64,000 nt of DNA from Zanthoxylum bungeanum (GCA_019454045.1 SKCR01038135.1:1-64000), one strand, 5' to 3'. Counted from the first letter of the stretch, positions 44,611-57,100 are shown. A program made the numbers and translations. The notes: generated by a model from the letters alone, not told the origin.

Positions 44611-47123
44611 ATATAAGTAGAAAGACATCAAGAAGCCTTAGATTGAAAGTATAAGAATGAGAAAGTATTAGCGTATGCATGAAACGTGACTAAATGTTTA
44701 TGAATATAATATAATGAGATTTGGGTTTGGGGGTTATAGAAACTACACCCTATGGAATGAGATTAAAGTTTAAAGAATGACAAATTGTAAGGAAACGAAA
44801 TATATATGTTCTGATGCATATAGAAGGATATAAAACAAGAACACAAGTACATACACAGATAAGCATAAGCGTATAAAACATAAGATAAGTTGCATGAAGT
44901 AATAAGTAAGCTTGTATGTAGTAAGTGTGTGTGTGTGTATTGGTTTTGAGAATGAATTCAGTATGCTAATAGGGATTGATATAATCTTGGTAGCATGTAT
45001 GCAATGAGTTTAAGCATGATAATATAAGAAATGCATATGCATACATATATGTTATGGTTTTCAGAAGTTAAGTTAAGATGAGAATGTTTTCAAGTTTCAA
45101 AGTATTACAAAGAATAGTTTTCAAATGTTTTTGACAGAGATTTTCCTTACAGTCTGAGATTAGATTTAAGTTTTTAAAAGTCTATCAGCAGTTTTCTTTA
45201 CATGAGTTTCGGAGCATGAGGTAAAACCTCACCCCAGTATGTAACTTGAGATACAGTTGGAATTGACGGATACAGAGAACATGTGCACATGTAGGGCTAG
45301 GATGGCGGCTTAGGATCGTGTACCTGGTTCCTAGTGGTGGCTACACTGCTAGTTGAGCTGTTGTCATGGGTGTAGAGCTCTATGTTGCCAGTTGAGCTGT
45401 TATCTTGGATGTAAGGCACACCACCGCCTCATAGATGCCGCAGTTGAGCTGTTGTCCTGGGCATCAAGTACCACTGGTTTTTCATATATGCCACAGTTGA
45501 GCTGTTGTCCTGGGCATCGAGTATCATCAGTTCTCAGTTTTCAAATTTTCAGTAAACAGTTTTCTGAAAATAGATTTTAGAAATAGTTTCCAGAACCAGC
45601 AGTTTTATAGGAGATCCAGAATTTTAAAACAGAAATCAATTTTCAAGTAAAGTTTTCAGCAATGAGTTTTTAGAGGGAAACTTTTAGAAAAAGGATTCTT
45701 AAAAAAAAAGGGTTTTCAGAGAGTAATTTCTAAAAGCTTAACATGTTAAAGTAGTGTACAGTTACAAGTCATGCATATGACATATATATATTCTAGTATT
45801 CATTTGAAAATGCATATAGTTGATATTATGCATGAAAGCATTAGTATATTTATATGTAAGTTTTTCAGAAAATGTTTAAAAGTAATCGTTATAAAGCATG
45901 GCATGTTGAGTAAAGTATAATTCACAAGGTAAGCATATAGATCATACATCCTAGAATTTTTTTTGAGATGCATATAGTGGATATTAATGCATGATGGCAA
46001 GAATACATTTAATTGTATTTATGATTGACGAAGGTATGAGATATATATACACTTACATAGAAGAAACCCTTTCTATAAATACTAGTATATGTTAAGTGTG
46101 ATTATATTTATTTACGTATTCATGATTGATGTTGGTGTGATAAATGTTTGAAATAAAGAATAGTTAATAATTCCGATTTGATGATATTTCAAAGAAATAA
46201 AAGAAAGAAAGCTGTAATAGATGCCTAAGCTGAACTAGCAGAGAGTGTAAAGAGACATTATGAGATATTAGAGTCGCGCAATGAAAACATGGTTGTATTT
46301 TGGCAATGATATAGAAGCTTGATGTTTGTTAATATAAGTGGTAAACAGAATTTAAAGTATGTGACTAATCAGATAAAATGATCAGTATCAAACAGTATGT
46401 TTGTAAATAAAAATAAGAAAGAGAAGCTAAAGTATGTTTGTGGACAAATTAAAGACCGGTAATACAGTTTGTACTTTGCTAAATAATTAAAAAGACTTGT
46501 AGTAAGTAATATGGAAATAAAATGGATAAGAGTTATATGGTTAATTCAAACTCTGAAAATGCCTTAATGGTTTTATAAACAACTCAAATTGATACAGAAA
46601 CATAACTTAGACTTTGTATGTGTTTGTACGCTCAAGATATGAGCATGATTACTTACTAAGTCATTATGACTCACACCATATCAGTTTGTTAGTTTTGCAG
46701 GTCAGTAACAGCCATACTGAGCCGCCAGGATTTTGGTGAAGACTTTGAAGACAGTGGATCGCCCCAATTGTAGTCATGGATGTCAAGAGAGTCCTGGGTC
46801 AAGTTATGGATCCTCACGGCCCTTGTATTTGTATTTACATTTGTATCTCTTATGTAAAAGTTAGGTAATAGTGTAGTTTTATTTTGAGTTCTGGCCAGAG
46901 GCCAAGTGATTTACTTTTATTCATTGAGTTCAGGCTTGAGGCCTAGTGAGTTTGCATATTTGTTAAGTTTGTTTGAGTAAGTTGTCTCATGGTGCTGGCT
47001 ATAAGCCAGGTTGCATGATGTTACGAATACATCATGCCGAAATTTTGTCAGAATAAGGGGTTTATAGAGGTAGGGTTAACTTGTCTCCTACCGGTAGCAT
47101 CCTGGCCTAGGCGGGATGTTACA
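43411..47123 (+). repeat. LTR C, 3.71 kb
   Basis: It begins TATAACATCCC (TG changed to TA) and ends GGGATGTTACA, followed by the ATGAG duplication. It carries the same microsatellites and CAGTTGAGCTGTT-type boxes (about 45350-45510) as A and B, and no insertion. Confidence 0.9.
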
Positions 47124-47128
47124 ATGAG

Positions 47129-47511
47129 TGACTAATGTAATGGTTTCGGAGAGGTGCGGCTTATAAAGATAATAAAATCATTGTTTTATTTTATACCTAA
47201 TATCCCTCAATTTAGAGAATTTTTTCTCCTCAAAATTTCATTCATTTAAACCAAGGCCATGCCATTTGGTTCAAATTAACTTTTAGTTCTAATAAAGTCA
47301 AATGGCATGGATCCCTATTTTATTTTCCTGTGACATTTATTTGTTTAAAAATTAAATAAATCATATTAAATAATTTAAACTGGGATAACTTCCCAGATAA
47401 TTAATATCATCATATGATAACTAATTATTCAATTAAATAATTAACGTATTGATTATTCACTATCCAAGTGTTTACGAGTACATTTCAAATTGTGGAACTC
47501 TCTAGGTTCAG
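47129..47511. other. Spacer with hairpin, no gene
   Basis: AT-rich spacer. CCATGCCATTTG (47257-47268) and CAAATGGCATGG (47299-47310) form a perfect 12-bp inverted repeat with a 30-base loop. No coding. Confidence 0.6.
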
Positions 47512-47581
47512 TGGAACGCCCCGGTAATCTCGAAGACTACTACCTGGTGACTATTATGATAAAGGTGGCATAATGCGTGAT

Positions 47582-49590
47582 TGTAGGCATTGCATTTTTG
47601 CATATCAGCCCGATGATGAGTCTCGTATGGAGACAACTACCTCTTTAGTCATGAAAGCTGCGGGAAACGAACGTTGGAAGGGTAAAGTTGGAAAATAGAA
47701 TTTTGTTGGATTTTATCTGAGTTGTTTAGCTTCGGCTGCTTGTTGGACTTCTATTTCAAAGCTTATCTTAGGCCCAAGACCCCACAAACCATTTACCAAA
47801 CCCAAACCAAACCCAAAATACCTAAGCCCACCAAGTCAAACCAAGTCCACGCCCAAGGAGGGGATTCATGCCCAAACACATCTCTATTTAGGTAAATGCA
47901 TATTTATCACATGCTAAAATCTTATAAAATCCTTACCTAAATAAAAGAAATCAAATAAAATCCTGACCAAATCAAATCCAATCACCACCCCAAATAAGGA
48001 GATCTATTCCTTATTAAGGAGATGTCACCATCAATAGAAATCCTACTCCTAGTCGTATAAGGAAAGTCTAATCTCTTTTGCCTATAAAAGAGACCTTCAC
48101 CCCCATTCACAACCCTAGCTCACATACCTCTCTCACACGCCTAAAGCATTCATTCAAGCCCTCTTGTGCATGCCCAAGCATCCCCATGAAGCCTCCATTG
48201 CCGCACCTTCAAGCCAAAGCATCTCTCTTTGTCGCCTCTCCCCTTCATCCCTACACCCTTCACGCCCAACACCCTAAACAAAGCCTCATTTGCCGCATCT
48301 TTTGCCACTCTTCACAGCCCTAAAACACAACAAAACAAGCCTTAGAACAGCCCCAAACACTGCCCCAAAGTCGCACAAACATCCCCCACACACAACCCCC
48401 ATTCAACGCCCAAAATAGTCCAGAAAACACTCACTGCACTGCACTTTTACTGCCACAAATCAGCCCACTGACCTGATCATTTTTGCAGTGATTTTAGATC
48501 TCAAAACAGTCCCTGAAACACCTAAAAACTACACTAAAAAATTGCACAAGACCCCCCAAAAAAATCACCAAAAACCGCACCCATTTGGCCTCCCAAATCA
48601 CCCGAAACAGTCCACTAATCGACCAAAACAGTGACCTGAAACGCAGCAGCAAAACAGCAGCAAAACGGACTTAAAACAGCAGCCCAAGCATCAAAACAAT
48701 GAGGAAAAACATTGAGCAAACAAATCGGAAAAATATCGGATCATTCGCCATTCCAACGGACGTGTAACGCCCTTTCTTGAGAAGAAAAAAAAGGTTAGAC
48801 CTGAGGGCACCCTTTTTCTTATCTTCTTTCGTTTTATTTTATTTATTTTAAAATATTATTGCATGAGAGTCATTTGAGGCATGATGTGATTGTTGGATGA
48901 GCAGGATATGTGTTCTCTTTTGTGGTATATCGGATGGAAACCCGGACATAAATTCCATAGCCGATTCCGAATGGACGGTAGTATGGTCTGCACTCGGGAT
49001 ACAACGCCACGTACCACTTAAGATACACGTATCTCGTCTCATCCAAATTTGTATTTGAGCATGTCATAGTTCTAGGTTGTTTATTTATTATTTTAAGCAT
49101 GATTTAATTTAGTTTTGTTATTTAATTTTAAAGCATGATTATGTTCTTTTTACGCATAATATTTCGTTTAGTTTATATTCATGTTTAAGTAATTATTTGT
49201 TTATGTTGGTTTGATGGCTCAATATGTTCGATGTGTGATATTGCGTGTTTGTTGTTTAAAGACTTACTTTCAAGCATGCAAACTTAGATTAGGATTTATT
49301 TAGCGGAAGCATATTAGATCTAAGTGGCCTTTGAACATGATTATTGAGTAGATGCGGTTGATTTATTGCACAAATTATATCATCACAATGACATAAGTAA
49401 GGGACCATTCCGAACCAATGGTTTGAGGTCTTCCCTTGCGAGGGGTGAGTGTGGCCTTAAACCTTTGTCCCGGTTCACACCGGGTGGCGACTCCATTATT
49501 CTCCAGTTTAGTTCCCCGCGGACTACTCCGTACTCTCAACTAGGCCCTGAGTCTAGAATAGCATGCGTCGCCCAAGTTCTGTGTCCTACA
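47582..49590 (+). repeat. Solo LTR, Tat family, TSD GTGAT
   Basis: The LTR runs from TGTAGGCATTGC to GTGTCCTACA, with GTGAT on both sides (47577-47581 and 49591-49595). A TATA box (CCTATAAAAGAGA) lies at about 48079-48091. It matches in reverse the 3' LTR of the Tat element at 54407-56625. No internal region is present, so it arose by LTR-LTR recombination. The open frame at 48078-48323 is only leader sequence. Confidence 0.88.
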
Positions 49591-50444
49591 GTGATATGAA
49601 TCATGTTCACGTATGTATGTGCTCATGAAATGACTTTCCAGACATTCTATATATTCCTCAAGGTTCCAATGCAGAATTTATTCTAAAATTTAATACGGAT
49701 AAACCTTAGTAATTGGGCTATAACCTTTTGATACGATCTTCAATTTTTATAAATTTTATATCTTCCGAAAACTAAGATCGAGACCTACAATTTTTACGTT
49801 GGGAATATTTCCAAATTCGGAACAAAAGTATGTCAAAAATCAAGATTTGCGTAAATGCTAAAGTGATATGGCACAATCCTAGCCATCAATTCCATTACAA
49901 AAATTAGCTTCTTTACCTATAAAAAGGACACTATTTCCTTTTTTTCCCAAGTCAAAAACGTGAGTAAGGGGTTCAAGATGGCTTTCCAAATTTTCTTCAC
50001 TCTAATGGGAATTTGGATGAGAGGATGATGATTTCCAAGCTCCAAAGAACACAAAGTAAGTTCTAATCCTCATTCCCTCTTCTAATTTTAGTTTTAAGCG
50101 TGAAAAAAAGTCCCAATTCGCACCCTACATACCTAGTAATGAGAATTGCATAATTGACATTGGTAGAGTTATTAGCATGCATTTTGAGAAGTGTTTTGGT
50201 GGTATTAACATGAAATGAAGTTTTTATGTGTATATTATGTTGGGGAAAGTTATGCTTTGTGTTGGGTGATGTTCTAGACATGTTGAAGTTATAGAAGTGC
50301 TCATGTGAAGGTATTAGTGTGAAGGTAGTGTTAGAATTGATTTGGGCAGTGATAATGAACTAGTATTTAGCCCTGAGACTGGGTTAGCGTCGCGACGTGT
50401 ATGGGCTAGCGTCGCGATGCTGAACATTAAATTACCCTCTATCT

Positions 50445-50640
50445 CAGATTGGTCGGTCGTGTGGAAGACTAGGATCGGTCCGGTGGAAGACTCAGATCGA
50501 TCTTGTGGAGACTTAAGTCGGTCGTGTGGAGACTCGGGTCAGTCGGTCGTGTGGACATAGAGGTCGATCGTGTGGACACACAGGTCGGTCGTGGTGAGAC
50601 ACATGTCGGTCGTGTGGAAGTCTCGGGATTGACTATGTGA
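50445..50640 (+). repeat. Tandem array of about 22-bp units
   Basis: About eight imperfect copies of GGTCGGTCGTGTGGAGACTC occur inside the LTR. Frames here give repetitive peptides on both strands (DRSCGDL; TRPTCVS), which is a by-product of the repeat. Confidence 0.75.
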
Positions 50641-51861
50641 GTGTCGTGATGCGCAACACCCATCGTTATGACACAGAGCAAGAAGAAGCTCTCTACCCGA
50701 GTTTGCTTGCATGGACGTTGCAACGCTCCTGGCCTGACATCGCTACGCTCCCGACTCGACGTCGCGATACGTAATTGGAATAGTTTCATATCTTTACAGT
50801 TTCACCCTCGAATGTTAAAGTTCGTTAGTACGTTAGCCATCCCGACACGTATGCAACATGCATGAACATCCACTACATCAATGACCGTGATTAGATTCTA
50901 ATTTATATATGCTAACCATACTCGAATACAGGACGAGCTAGCTTTTTTGCAGGGACCTCTTTAGTCGCATCTATGATCATTGGCAATAGTTATCAATTTG
51001 TGAGTGGATACTTTATTTTATGTTTTCTTGACTTATAATTTAAAATGTTTCAAGTTTTGAAGTTTTATTTGTTTTGAGGTTTTTAATTAATAAAGAATAT
51101 GCATAATGATTAAATGTTTCCATCTCAGCGCTTGTTTAATATTTTCATTATTTTTGAATTATCTATATGTTTCCACTGAGATGCTCGATTGTTGATATGT
51201 TTTCGCCCGACACTTGTTGTATGTTTTTATATTTTTATGACTCATCATATGTTTCCACCGGGTGCTTGTTTAGGGTCTCGTCCATCAGAAATGGATTGAC
51301 CCGCTACCTTTTCGACAATGGATCATTCGTTCCTCGCTTAGTTTTTACGCGCTATCTGAGCATTGAACGCTTGATATGTTTTTGATGATACATGTATGAA
51401 AAATGGTTTATAGAAATGTTTTAGAATTTTTCTTATGGTTTTTTATTTTTAGTATCTACTCACCAGGTCATTCAAAAGATCTGACACCCCAACACCAGAG
51501 TTTGTTTTGCAGGTAGCTTTATCTGATGAGCCATAGCCGAATAGAAGCCTGAGATAGATGAAGTGAACTACTGTAATCACTAGAGTATGGGTTTGTCATG
51601 CTAAGTTTATTGTCCGTATTTAGACAAAATACATGTTGTTAGTTTGAGTCAACTTCGAATGTATATGATATTATTTAAATGAAATATAAGTATTTGTCTA
51701 AAGTCAGTAAGTTGTTCATATAGTACTAATTGGCTATGAAATGATTAATAAATGTATGTTGTAGTAACATAGTCTAAAAAGTTAGAAGTGGTCAAAGGCT
51801 CAGTGTGGTGGTGAGGATCTATCACTGCCGGTAGCATCTCCGTATTGGGAATGTTACAAGA

Positions 51862-51873
51862 TGGTATCAGAGC
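51862..51873 (+). other. Primer-binding site, initiator tRNA-Met
   Basis: TGGTATCAGAGC lies three bases after the LTR end TGTTACA (51858). It marks the start of an internal region. Confidence 0.85.
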
Positions 51874-52929
51874 ATGGTCTTGGGGTCAGTGACTGCAGTA
51901 AGAGAGTGATAGTGTCTTATATGTGTGGTTTGCCCGGGGTACCCATATATAAGAGACTACTCTCCAGTATCCTCGATTTTTTTAGTATGTTTACATTTAC
52001 CACAGTATATGATATCCCATAGAGATAAGTGAGCCTAACCATTGATAATTTTTCGACTTGAGTCAGAAACTAGATATGTGAATATGCGACGGAGTGCTGA
52101 ATTATGGTCAGAATTAGTTTTTTCCCACTGAGGGATGATGGGGTAGTGAGTTGAGATTATCCAGGAAAGAGAATAGAGAGAAAATCCTAGAAGCCTAATA
52201 GATTGTATAATTATGTGCTCACTTTATATTTATATATTATTAATGAGATTAATAATATTTATTGTCACAAATGAAAACTATGTTAAATTAGTTTAACTTA
52301 ATATTTTCTAGAATTCTTTGATTCTGAGATACTCAAGTTAGTAATAATTATGAGATAATTACTACAACATAATTGAAGGTAAATAAATCATTATTAAGAT
52401 ATTGATTTTTTTTTTACCATTAGGGACAAAGCCATATGGCTTACTATGTCATCAAAGCAATTATGTCTATTAGGTGGCTTGTATATACCTAATATATTTG
52501 TCATTAGCTAATGCATTTTATGCTTTGGTATGGCCTCCACATTTATGTGTTTGCCATTGAAAGAAAACATTAGATTCTTAATAACAAAGTCATTGTCTTT
52601 AAGACCAATGACTTTTAATAACCCGAATGTCGATCCAAGGTCTTGATGAATGGTAAATACGGATCATCCGGAGAACGCTTGGGAGTTGGATGTCTAGGGA
52701 ATAACATTTTTTGAATGATATATAAAAAGGAAATTAGTGGAGTAGTTTTGAGGTGAAAGGATTTTTGGAGCCCATATAAAAATTTCCAAAACACATTAAA
52801 TGAGAAGGAGAAGATTCTAATTGTTATATATTCGACCGATGTCCGACCGACCATGAAGAAAGGACATCCGACCGGACATATACTAATATCCAATAGAATT
52901 AGATTTTAGGGAACAAGAAATAAGTTTTG
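51874..52929 (+). other. Internal remnant and AT-rich sequence, no gene
   Basis: The first 300 bases resemble a gypsy leader and gag start (MRRSAELWSEL near 52085) but decay at once. An imperfect hairpin (AAAGTCATTGTCTT/AAGACCAATGACTTT) lies at 52586-52616. A TATA-like run (TATATAAAAAGG) lies near 52720. No sustained frame. Confidence 0.45.
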
Positions 52930-53190
52930 CTAGAACTGGGTCGAACCACCTCAAATCGATAAAAGTATTAGAGGTCGGAACGCCCATTCTCATAAAAGTA
53001 GAGGTTAAAGTACCTCCAAACCGATCGAAGCTTTGAGGGACTAATTGCCCATTCTCATCTAGCAGAGGTGGAAGCACTTCAAACCAATCGAAGCATTGAG
53101 AACCTTTGTGCCCATTCTCATCATAGTATAGGTCAAAGCTCCTCAATCGATCGAAGCATCAAAGGCTAGAGCACCTATCTTCATGAACCA
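52930..53190 (+). repeat. Tandem array of about 64-bp units
   Basis: There are about four imperfect copies, each with GCCCATTCTCAT (52982, 53047, 53110, and a diverged one near 53171) and a CAAACCGATCGAAGC-like block. Its position before a Tat polypurine tract suggests it is the repeat-bearing 3' untranslated region of a truncated Tat element. Confidence 0.7.
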
Positions 53191-53302
53191 ACATCTATCA
53201 ACATAAAACCATGTAAGTCTGACGACACTAGGTGAACTAGGTAAGTAAAAATACACGCATAACTTTGATAGACTTGTCACTGTTACATACTACAGAAGCC
53301 TA

Positions 53303-53318
53303 CCAAAGTAGGGGTGAC
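53303..53318 (+). other. Tat polypurine tract
   Basis: CCAAAGTAGGGGTGAC precedes TGTAGACATTGCATTTTT. It parallels CAAAGTGGGGGCGAC before the LTR of the minus-strand Tat element. Confidence 0.65.
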
Positions 53319-53900
53319 TGTAGACATTGCATTTTTAAAGCCCGGTGATCAGTCTCTTATGAGGACATAACTGAAGAGTTTAGGGAAATTATAAGGTCTA
53401 ATGCTGGAAAGGAAAAGAACTCAATGAACCTAAAGCTAGAGTTCTGGTCAGACATCACCTATATCCGGTTTGGTATAAACTTTCATGTCAGACCAGATAT
53501 CCTTAAAGTCTTACCGGATATCTATTGTGTTTCCAAAATTACATAACAATTCAATATTCTTTTTTGTTTCCTTTTAACTTGTTTATATAAACACATAACC
53601 TTAACTCTTAACCAGTTTCCTAAATAAATTCTTTCAATAATAATGATTTTCCTATCAAATAGATATTTTCCCCAATAGCTATAACTCTACCACTATGAAA
53701 GAATCTATGTTCTTCACTATTGAAAAGGATGTTATTTCATTTTTGGATTCATAAGGAAGAATACACATGCTTAGTTTTATATATATTTGTATGACTTCAC
53801 TTTTAAAAGTTTGCAATGATATAAGAACATGACTTTTCCAGCTTATGAAACACGATCCACTTTTAATTATGTGATTCAATTCAAATGTAATTTAGTTTTA
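53319..53900 (+). repeat. Start of a Tat-family LTR
   Basis: The first 60 bases match the solo LTR at 47582 (TGTAGACATTGCATTTTT, then CCGGTGATCAGTCTC). A TATA candidate (GTTTATATAAACAC) lies at about 53580. The rest is diverged and its end is not found; the number 53900 is approximate. Confidence 0.5.
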
Positions 53901-54406
53901 CAAGTACTTTAAACTCTTTTTTAAACCACCAGTATCGACCCCTATTTTTAGCGACTCGAGTTCGCTCACTTTATCTTATAGGACACTAATCACCCCCATA
54001 TGGTCATACATGTTCAGGTTCATGTTCCATTACCTACACGGTGCTAGGTTTCATGCCCCATTTTCCATGAAACTGGCAAGATTTTTCATGGCTGCAGATT
54101 CTCTATATATATATTTTACTGCCCATATATTTTAGTCTATCATATTTTCATACATAAGAAGGTATTTCCTTACTTTTCTGTTTTCACGCATATAAAATTA
54201 TTTTATGTTTTTTCATCTAGCGTTCACTCACCAGGTCTTTTAAAAGATCTGATCCCACCCACCCCTCCCCCCCAAAGTTTCACTTTGGGTGTAAGTTCGG
54301 TGTCAATTTCTAGATACTCAAGTTTTGGAGGAGATGGAGACCAACTGTAGTTATTAGAGTCAAGCATGTCAGGGGTCCACAGATTAGGTGTCTTGTAATA
54401 GGCCAT
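53901..54406 (+). repeat. Chromovirus LTR fragment
   Basis: The stretch CACTCACCAGGTC followed by AAAAGATCTGA (54230-54251) matches 51459-51483 in the LTR at 47512-51858. The rest is weakly similar. The fragment is cut by the inverted Tat LTR at 54407. Confidence 0.4.
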
Positions 54407-56625
54407 TATAGGACACAGAAATCGGTGATGCTATTTCAGGCTCGCGGCCTGGTCAGGAGTACAGAGTAGCCCGCGGGAGACTAAATCAGAGAATAATAGA
54501 GTCGCCGCCCAGCGTGAACTGGGAAATGATTTAAGGCCGCACTCACCCCTCGCAAGGGAAGACCTCAAACCATTGGGTTCGGAATGGTCCCTTACTTATG
54601 TCACTTGTAATGAACTCATTTATGCAATAATCTAACCAAGTCTATGCAACATACACATGCAAGATTAACTAATATCTAAGTTTGTACACATAGGAATAAA
54701 CACAGTAAAAGCGAGTATGCAATCTCATGAACATATTAATTAGGTAAATACGGAAACATAAATAAGTAATAACTGTAAAAGCATAAATATCGAAAAGAAA
54801 TAATTAAGTTCCTAATATGAAAGAAATAACTAAAGAGGCAATTATGCATGGAAATAAACATGAAATGATGCGATACAGATAAAGAGACGAATAACAAGAA
54901 TGAAAGAAAAGAGATGCAACCAAAGCCAACATCTATATAGGAACTAGAATGCTTGATTGAACATGTCTCGCGTTCAATCAAACATACTTCATCCGGTGCG
55001 GTAAAACACTATGGTAAAGGTAGCCCTTAGTCTTTTTATCCCTCAAACGGAGGACCTTTAATCCAACGTCATTTGCCCATGCCTGTTATATTGTCATTGC
55101 ATAAATAAATAGCATGCGGAAAGTAAATGGCGGAATAATGAACAATAGTTGAACATAAGATTAGATAAAATGAAATTTATGTCGTTTGTATCCCAAGTAC
55201 AGACCACACTACCGTCCATTCATATTCGGCTACGGAATTTACGTCTGGGTTTCCATCCAATATACCGCGAGAGGTAGCACAAAATCATTCATCCAAAAAC
55301 ATTAACATACATGAACCAACAAGATGCACACGAAAAAATAATGATAAATAACTGGAAAAGATGAACAGAAATAAATAAAAGGGTGCCCTCAAGTCTTATC
55401 TTTTAAGTCGCCTCTTGGAAGTGCGTTACGTTATTGTCGGAAAGGTTGATGCTTCGTAATTTTTCCGGTTCGCTGGTTCGTTGTTTTCCTTAATTGTTTC
55501 GCTGTTTTGGACTGTTATTTTCTCAATTTTACTGCTGTTTTTGGCTTACAATTTTTGGTGATTTATGGGTATTTCAGGGGCTGGTTTTCGGTGATTCAAG
55601 GTTATAGTTTTTTGGTTACATTTTTTGGTGATATGACGGTGTTTTAGGGTTGCAGTTTTCAGTGATATGACGGTGTTCCAGGGGTGCAATTTTTGGTGAT
55701 ATGAGGGTGTTTCAGGGGTGCAGTTTTACGATAATTTGGGGCTGTTTAAGGCTGTTGTTTTACGGTGATGGTGAGGCAGTTTTTAGGGTGTAGTTTTGCG
55801 GTGATTTAAGGCAGTTTTTGGTGGTTATTTATGCAGTTTTTTTGTGGTTGTTTTCTTGGTGATGTAGGGCAGTTTTGGGGGCTGCAGTTTTCGGTCATAT
55901 GAGGGTGTTTTATGGGTGCAGTTTTACGGTAATTAAATGGATGTTTTTAGGATGTGTTTTGCTGTAGTGTAGGAGGATTTTCAGGGTGTAATTTGCAGTG
56001 GTGCATGAGCTGGTTCTTATTGTGATTTTCAGTGATTCAAGGGCTGGTTTCTTATTGTGATTTTTGGTGAATGAGCTCTAAAGGTCTTAAGGCTTGGTTT
56101 GTGTGTCTTTTTATAAGAGTGGCTTAGGGTTTTCCTTGTATGGGAGAGAAACAAAGATTGTGTAATAATGAGGGATATATTTAATTAGTTTATTATAAGG
56201 AAAAGATCTATTCAATTTAGTAAGGTGATTTGTTTAGTTTATGAAATTGATTTATTAATTTTAGGAAGGAGATTTGATTTAATTTATTTAATTTAGGTAT
56301 GTGATTTATTTAAATTAGGAAGGTGATTTATTTGGATTTTAACATGTGTTTAATATGTTGGGTATTTTTTGAATGAGATTTGGTGGGCTTGGGCGTTTGG
56401 GTTGGTGGTGTGTGGGCCTAGGCGTGTGGCTTGGTGTGGGTTGCGGGGATTTTGGGCCGAGCCTAATGGTTAAACAGAGATTAATCGAGCGAATTGAATC
56501 TGGCATGGTGTTTATTTCTTGAATTCCCATTCCGACGTCCGTTTCCCATGACTTCCGCAACTTATCGGGTAGTTCCTCCATATGAGGCTCATCATCGGGT
56601 CTTATGTAAAAATACAGTGCCTATA
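54407..56625 (-). repeat. 3' LTR of the Tat element
   Basis: Read on the minus strand it starts CTATAGGCACTG at 56625 and ends GTGTCCTATA at 54407. Both termini have one change from the solo LTR (TGTAGG...CCTACA). Homology is clear at both ends (54470-54650 against 49366-49560). The middle has many short GGTGTTTTAGGGTGCAG-like repeats (55560-56060), apparently an expanded leader. Confidence 0.8.
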
Positions 56626-56640
56626 GTCGCCCCCACTTTG
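56626..56640 (-). other. Tat polypurine tract
   Basis: CAAAGTGGGGGCGAC on the minus strand sits directly before the 3' LTR. Confidence 0.75.
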
Positions 56641-56774
56641 ATGAGACTTATGCAGTGTGTAACAGTGACAATCCTATCAAAGTTATGCATGCATTTTACT
56701 TATCTGGCTCACCAACTGCTATCTGACTCACCAACTGCTATCTGACTTACTGTTGCTTCGAAATAAGTTTATAT

Positions 56775-57100
56775 GGGGGCGAGGTGCTTCGACCCCAAGG
56801 TTCATCCCTGTAAGATGGTGCGATCTCTGGGAATCACTACCGGACCGAGCTGATATGGTAGCGAGGTGCTTCGACCCCAAGGTTCATCCCTGTAAGATGA
56901 TGCGATCTCTAGGAATCGCTACCGAACTGAGCTGATGTGGTGGCGAGGTGCTTCGACCCCAAGGTTCATCCCTGCAAGATGCTGCGTCTCTAGGAATCAC
57001 TACCGGACTGAGCTGATATGGTGGCGAGGTGCTTCGACCCCAAGGTTCATCCCTGAAAGATGTTGCAATCTCTAGAAATCACTACCGAACTGAGCTGATA
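56775..57100 (-). repeat. Tandem array, four 82-bp units
   Basis: GAGGTGCTTCGACCCCAAGG recurs at 56781, 56863, 56945 and 57026. The units are highly similar. The array lies in the 3' untranslated region of the Tat element. Confidence 0.9.

Larger units (their letters stand above)
29810..47123 (+). mobile_element. Three-LTR retrotransposon, TSD ATGAG
   Basis: The order is LTR A (29810-33446), internal 1 (33447-34057), LTR B (34058-42796, with two insertions), internal 2 (42797-43410), LTR C (43411-47123). ATGAG lies immediately outside both ends (29805-29809 and 47124-47128), so the whole array behaves as one insertion. The termini are TGTAACATCC and GGATGTTACA, a perfect 10-bp inverted pair in the consensus. 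Each internal part has an initiator-Met primer site and a purine tract but no gag or pol, so the family is non-autonomous. The likely partner is a chromovirus with the same primer site and a similar GATGTTACA end. Without insertions the array is about 12.3 kb. Confidence 0.9.
47512..51858 (+). repeat. Chromovirus-type LTR, split by a solo LTR
   Basis: The right end GGGAATGTTACA is followed by a perfect primer site. The proposed left end TGGAACGCCCCGG at 47512 pairs loosely with it. Without the Tat solo LTR the length is about 2.33 kb, close to the G1 LTR. Like that LTR it has GTCGCGACG-type words (near 50390 and 50760). A TATA candidate CTATAAAAAGG lies near 49918. The left border is the weaker one. 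Confidence 0.55.

Noticed and set aside
48078..48323. 81-residue proline/serine-rich frame after a TATA box
   Set aside because: It lies in the leader part of the Tat solo LTR defined by GTGAT duplications; no independent gene evidence.
50469..50789. 106-residue frame with TRPTCVS repeats
   Set aside because: A by-product of the 22-bp tandem DNA array; the other strand gives an equally repetitive frame.
54224..54406. 60-residue minus-strand frame
   Set aside because: It lies in an LTR fragment and has no recognisable motif.
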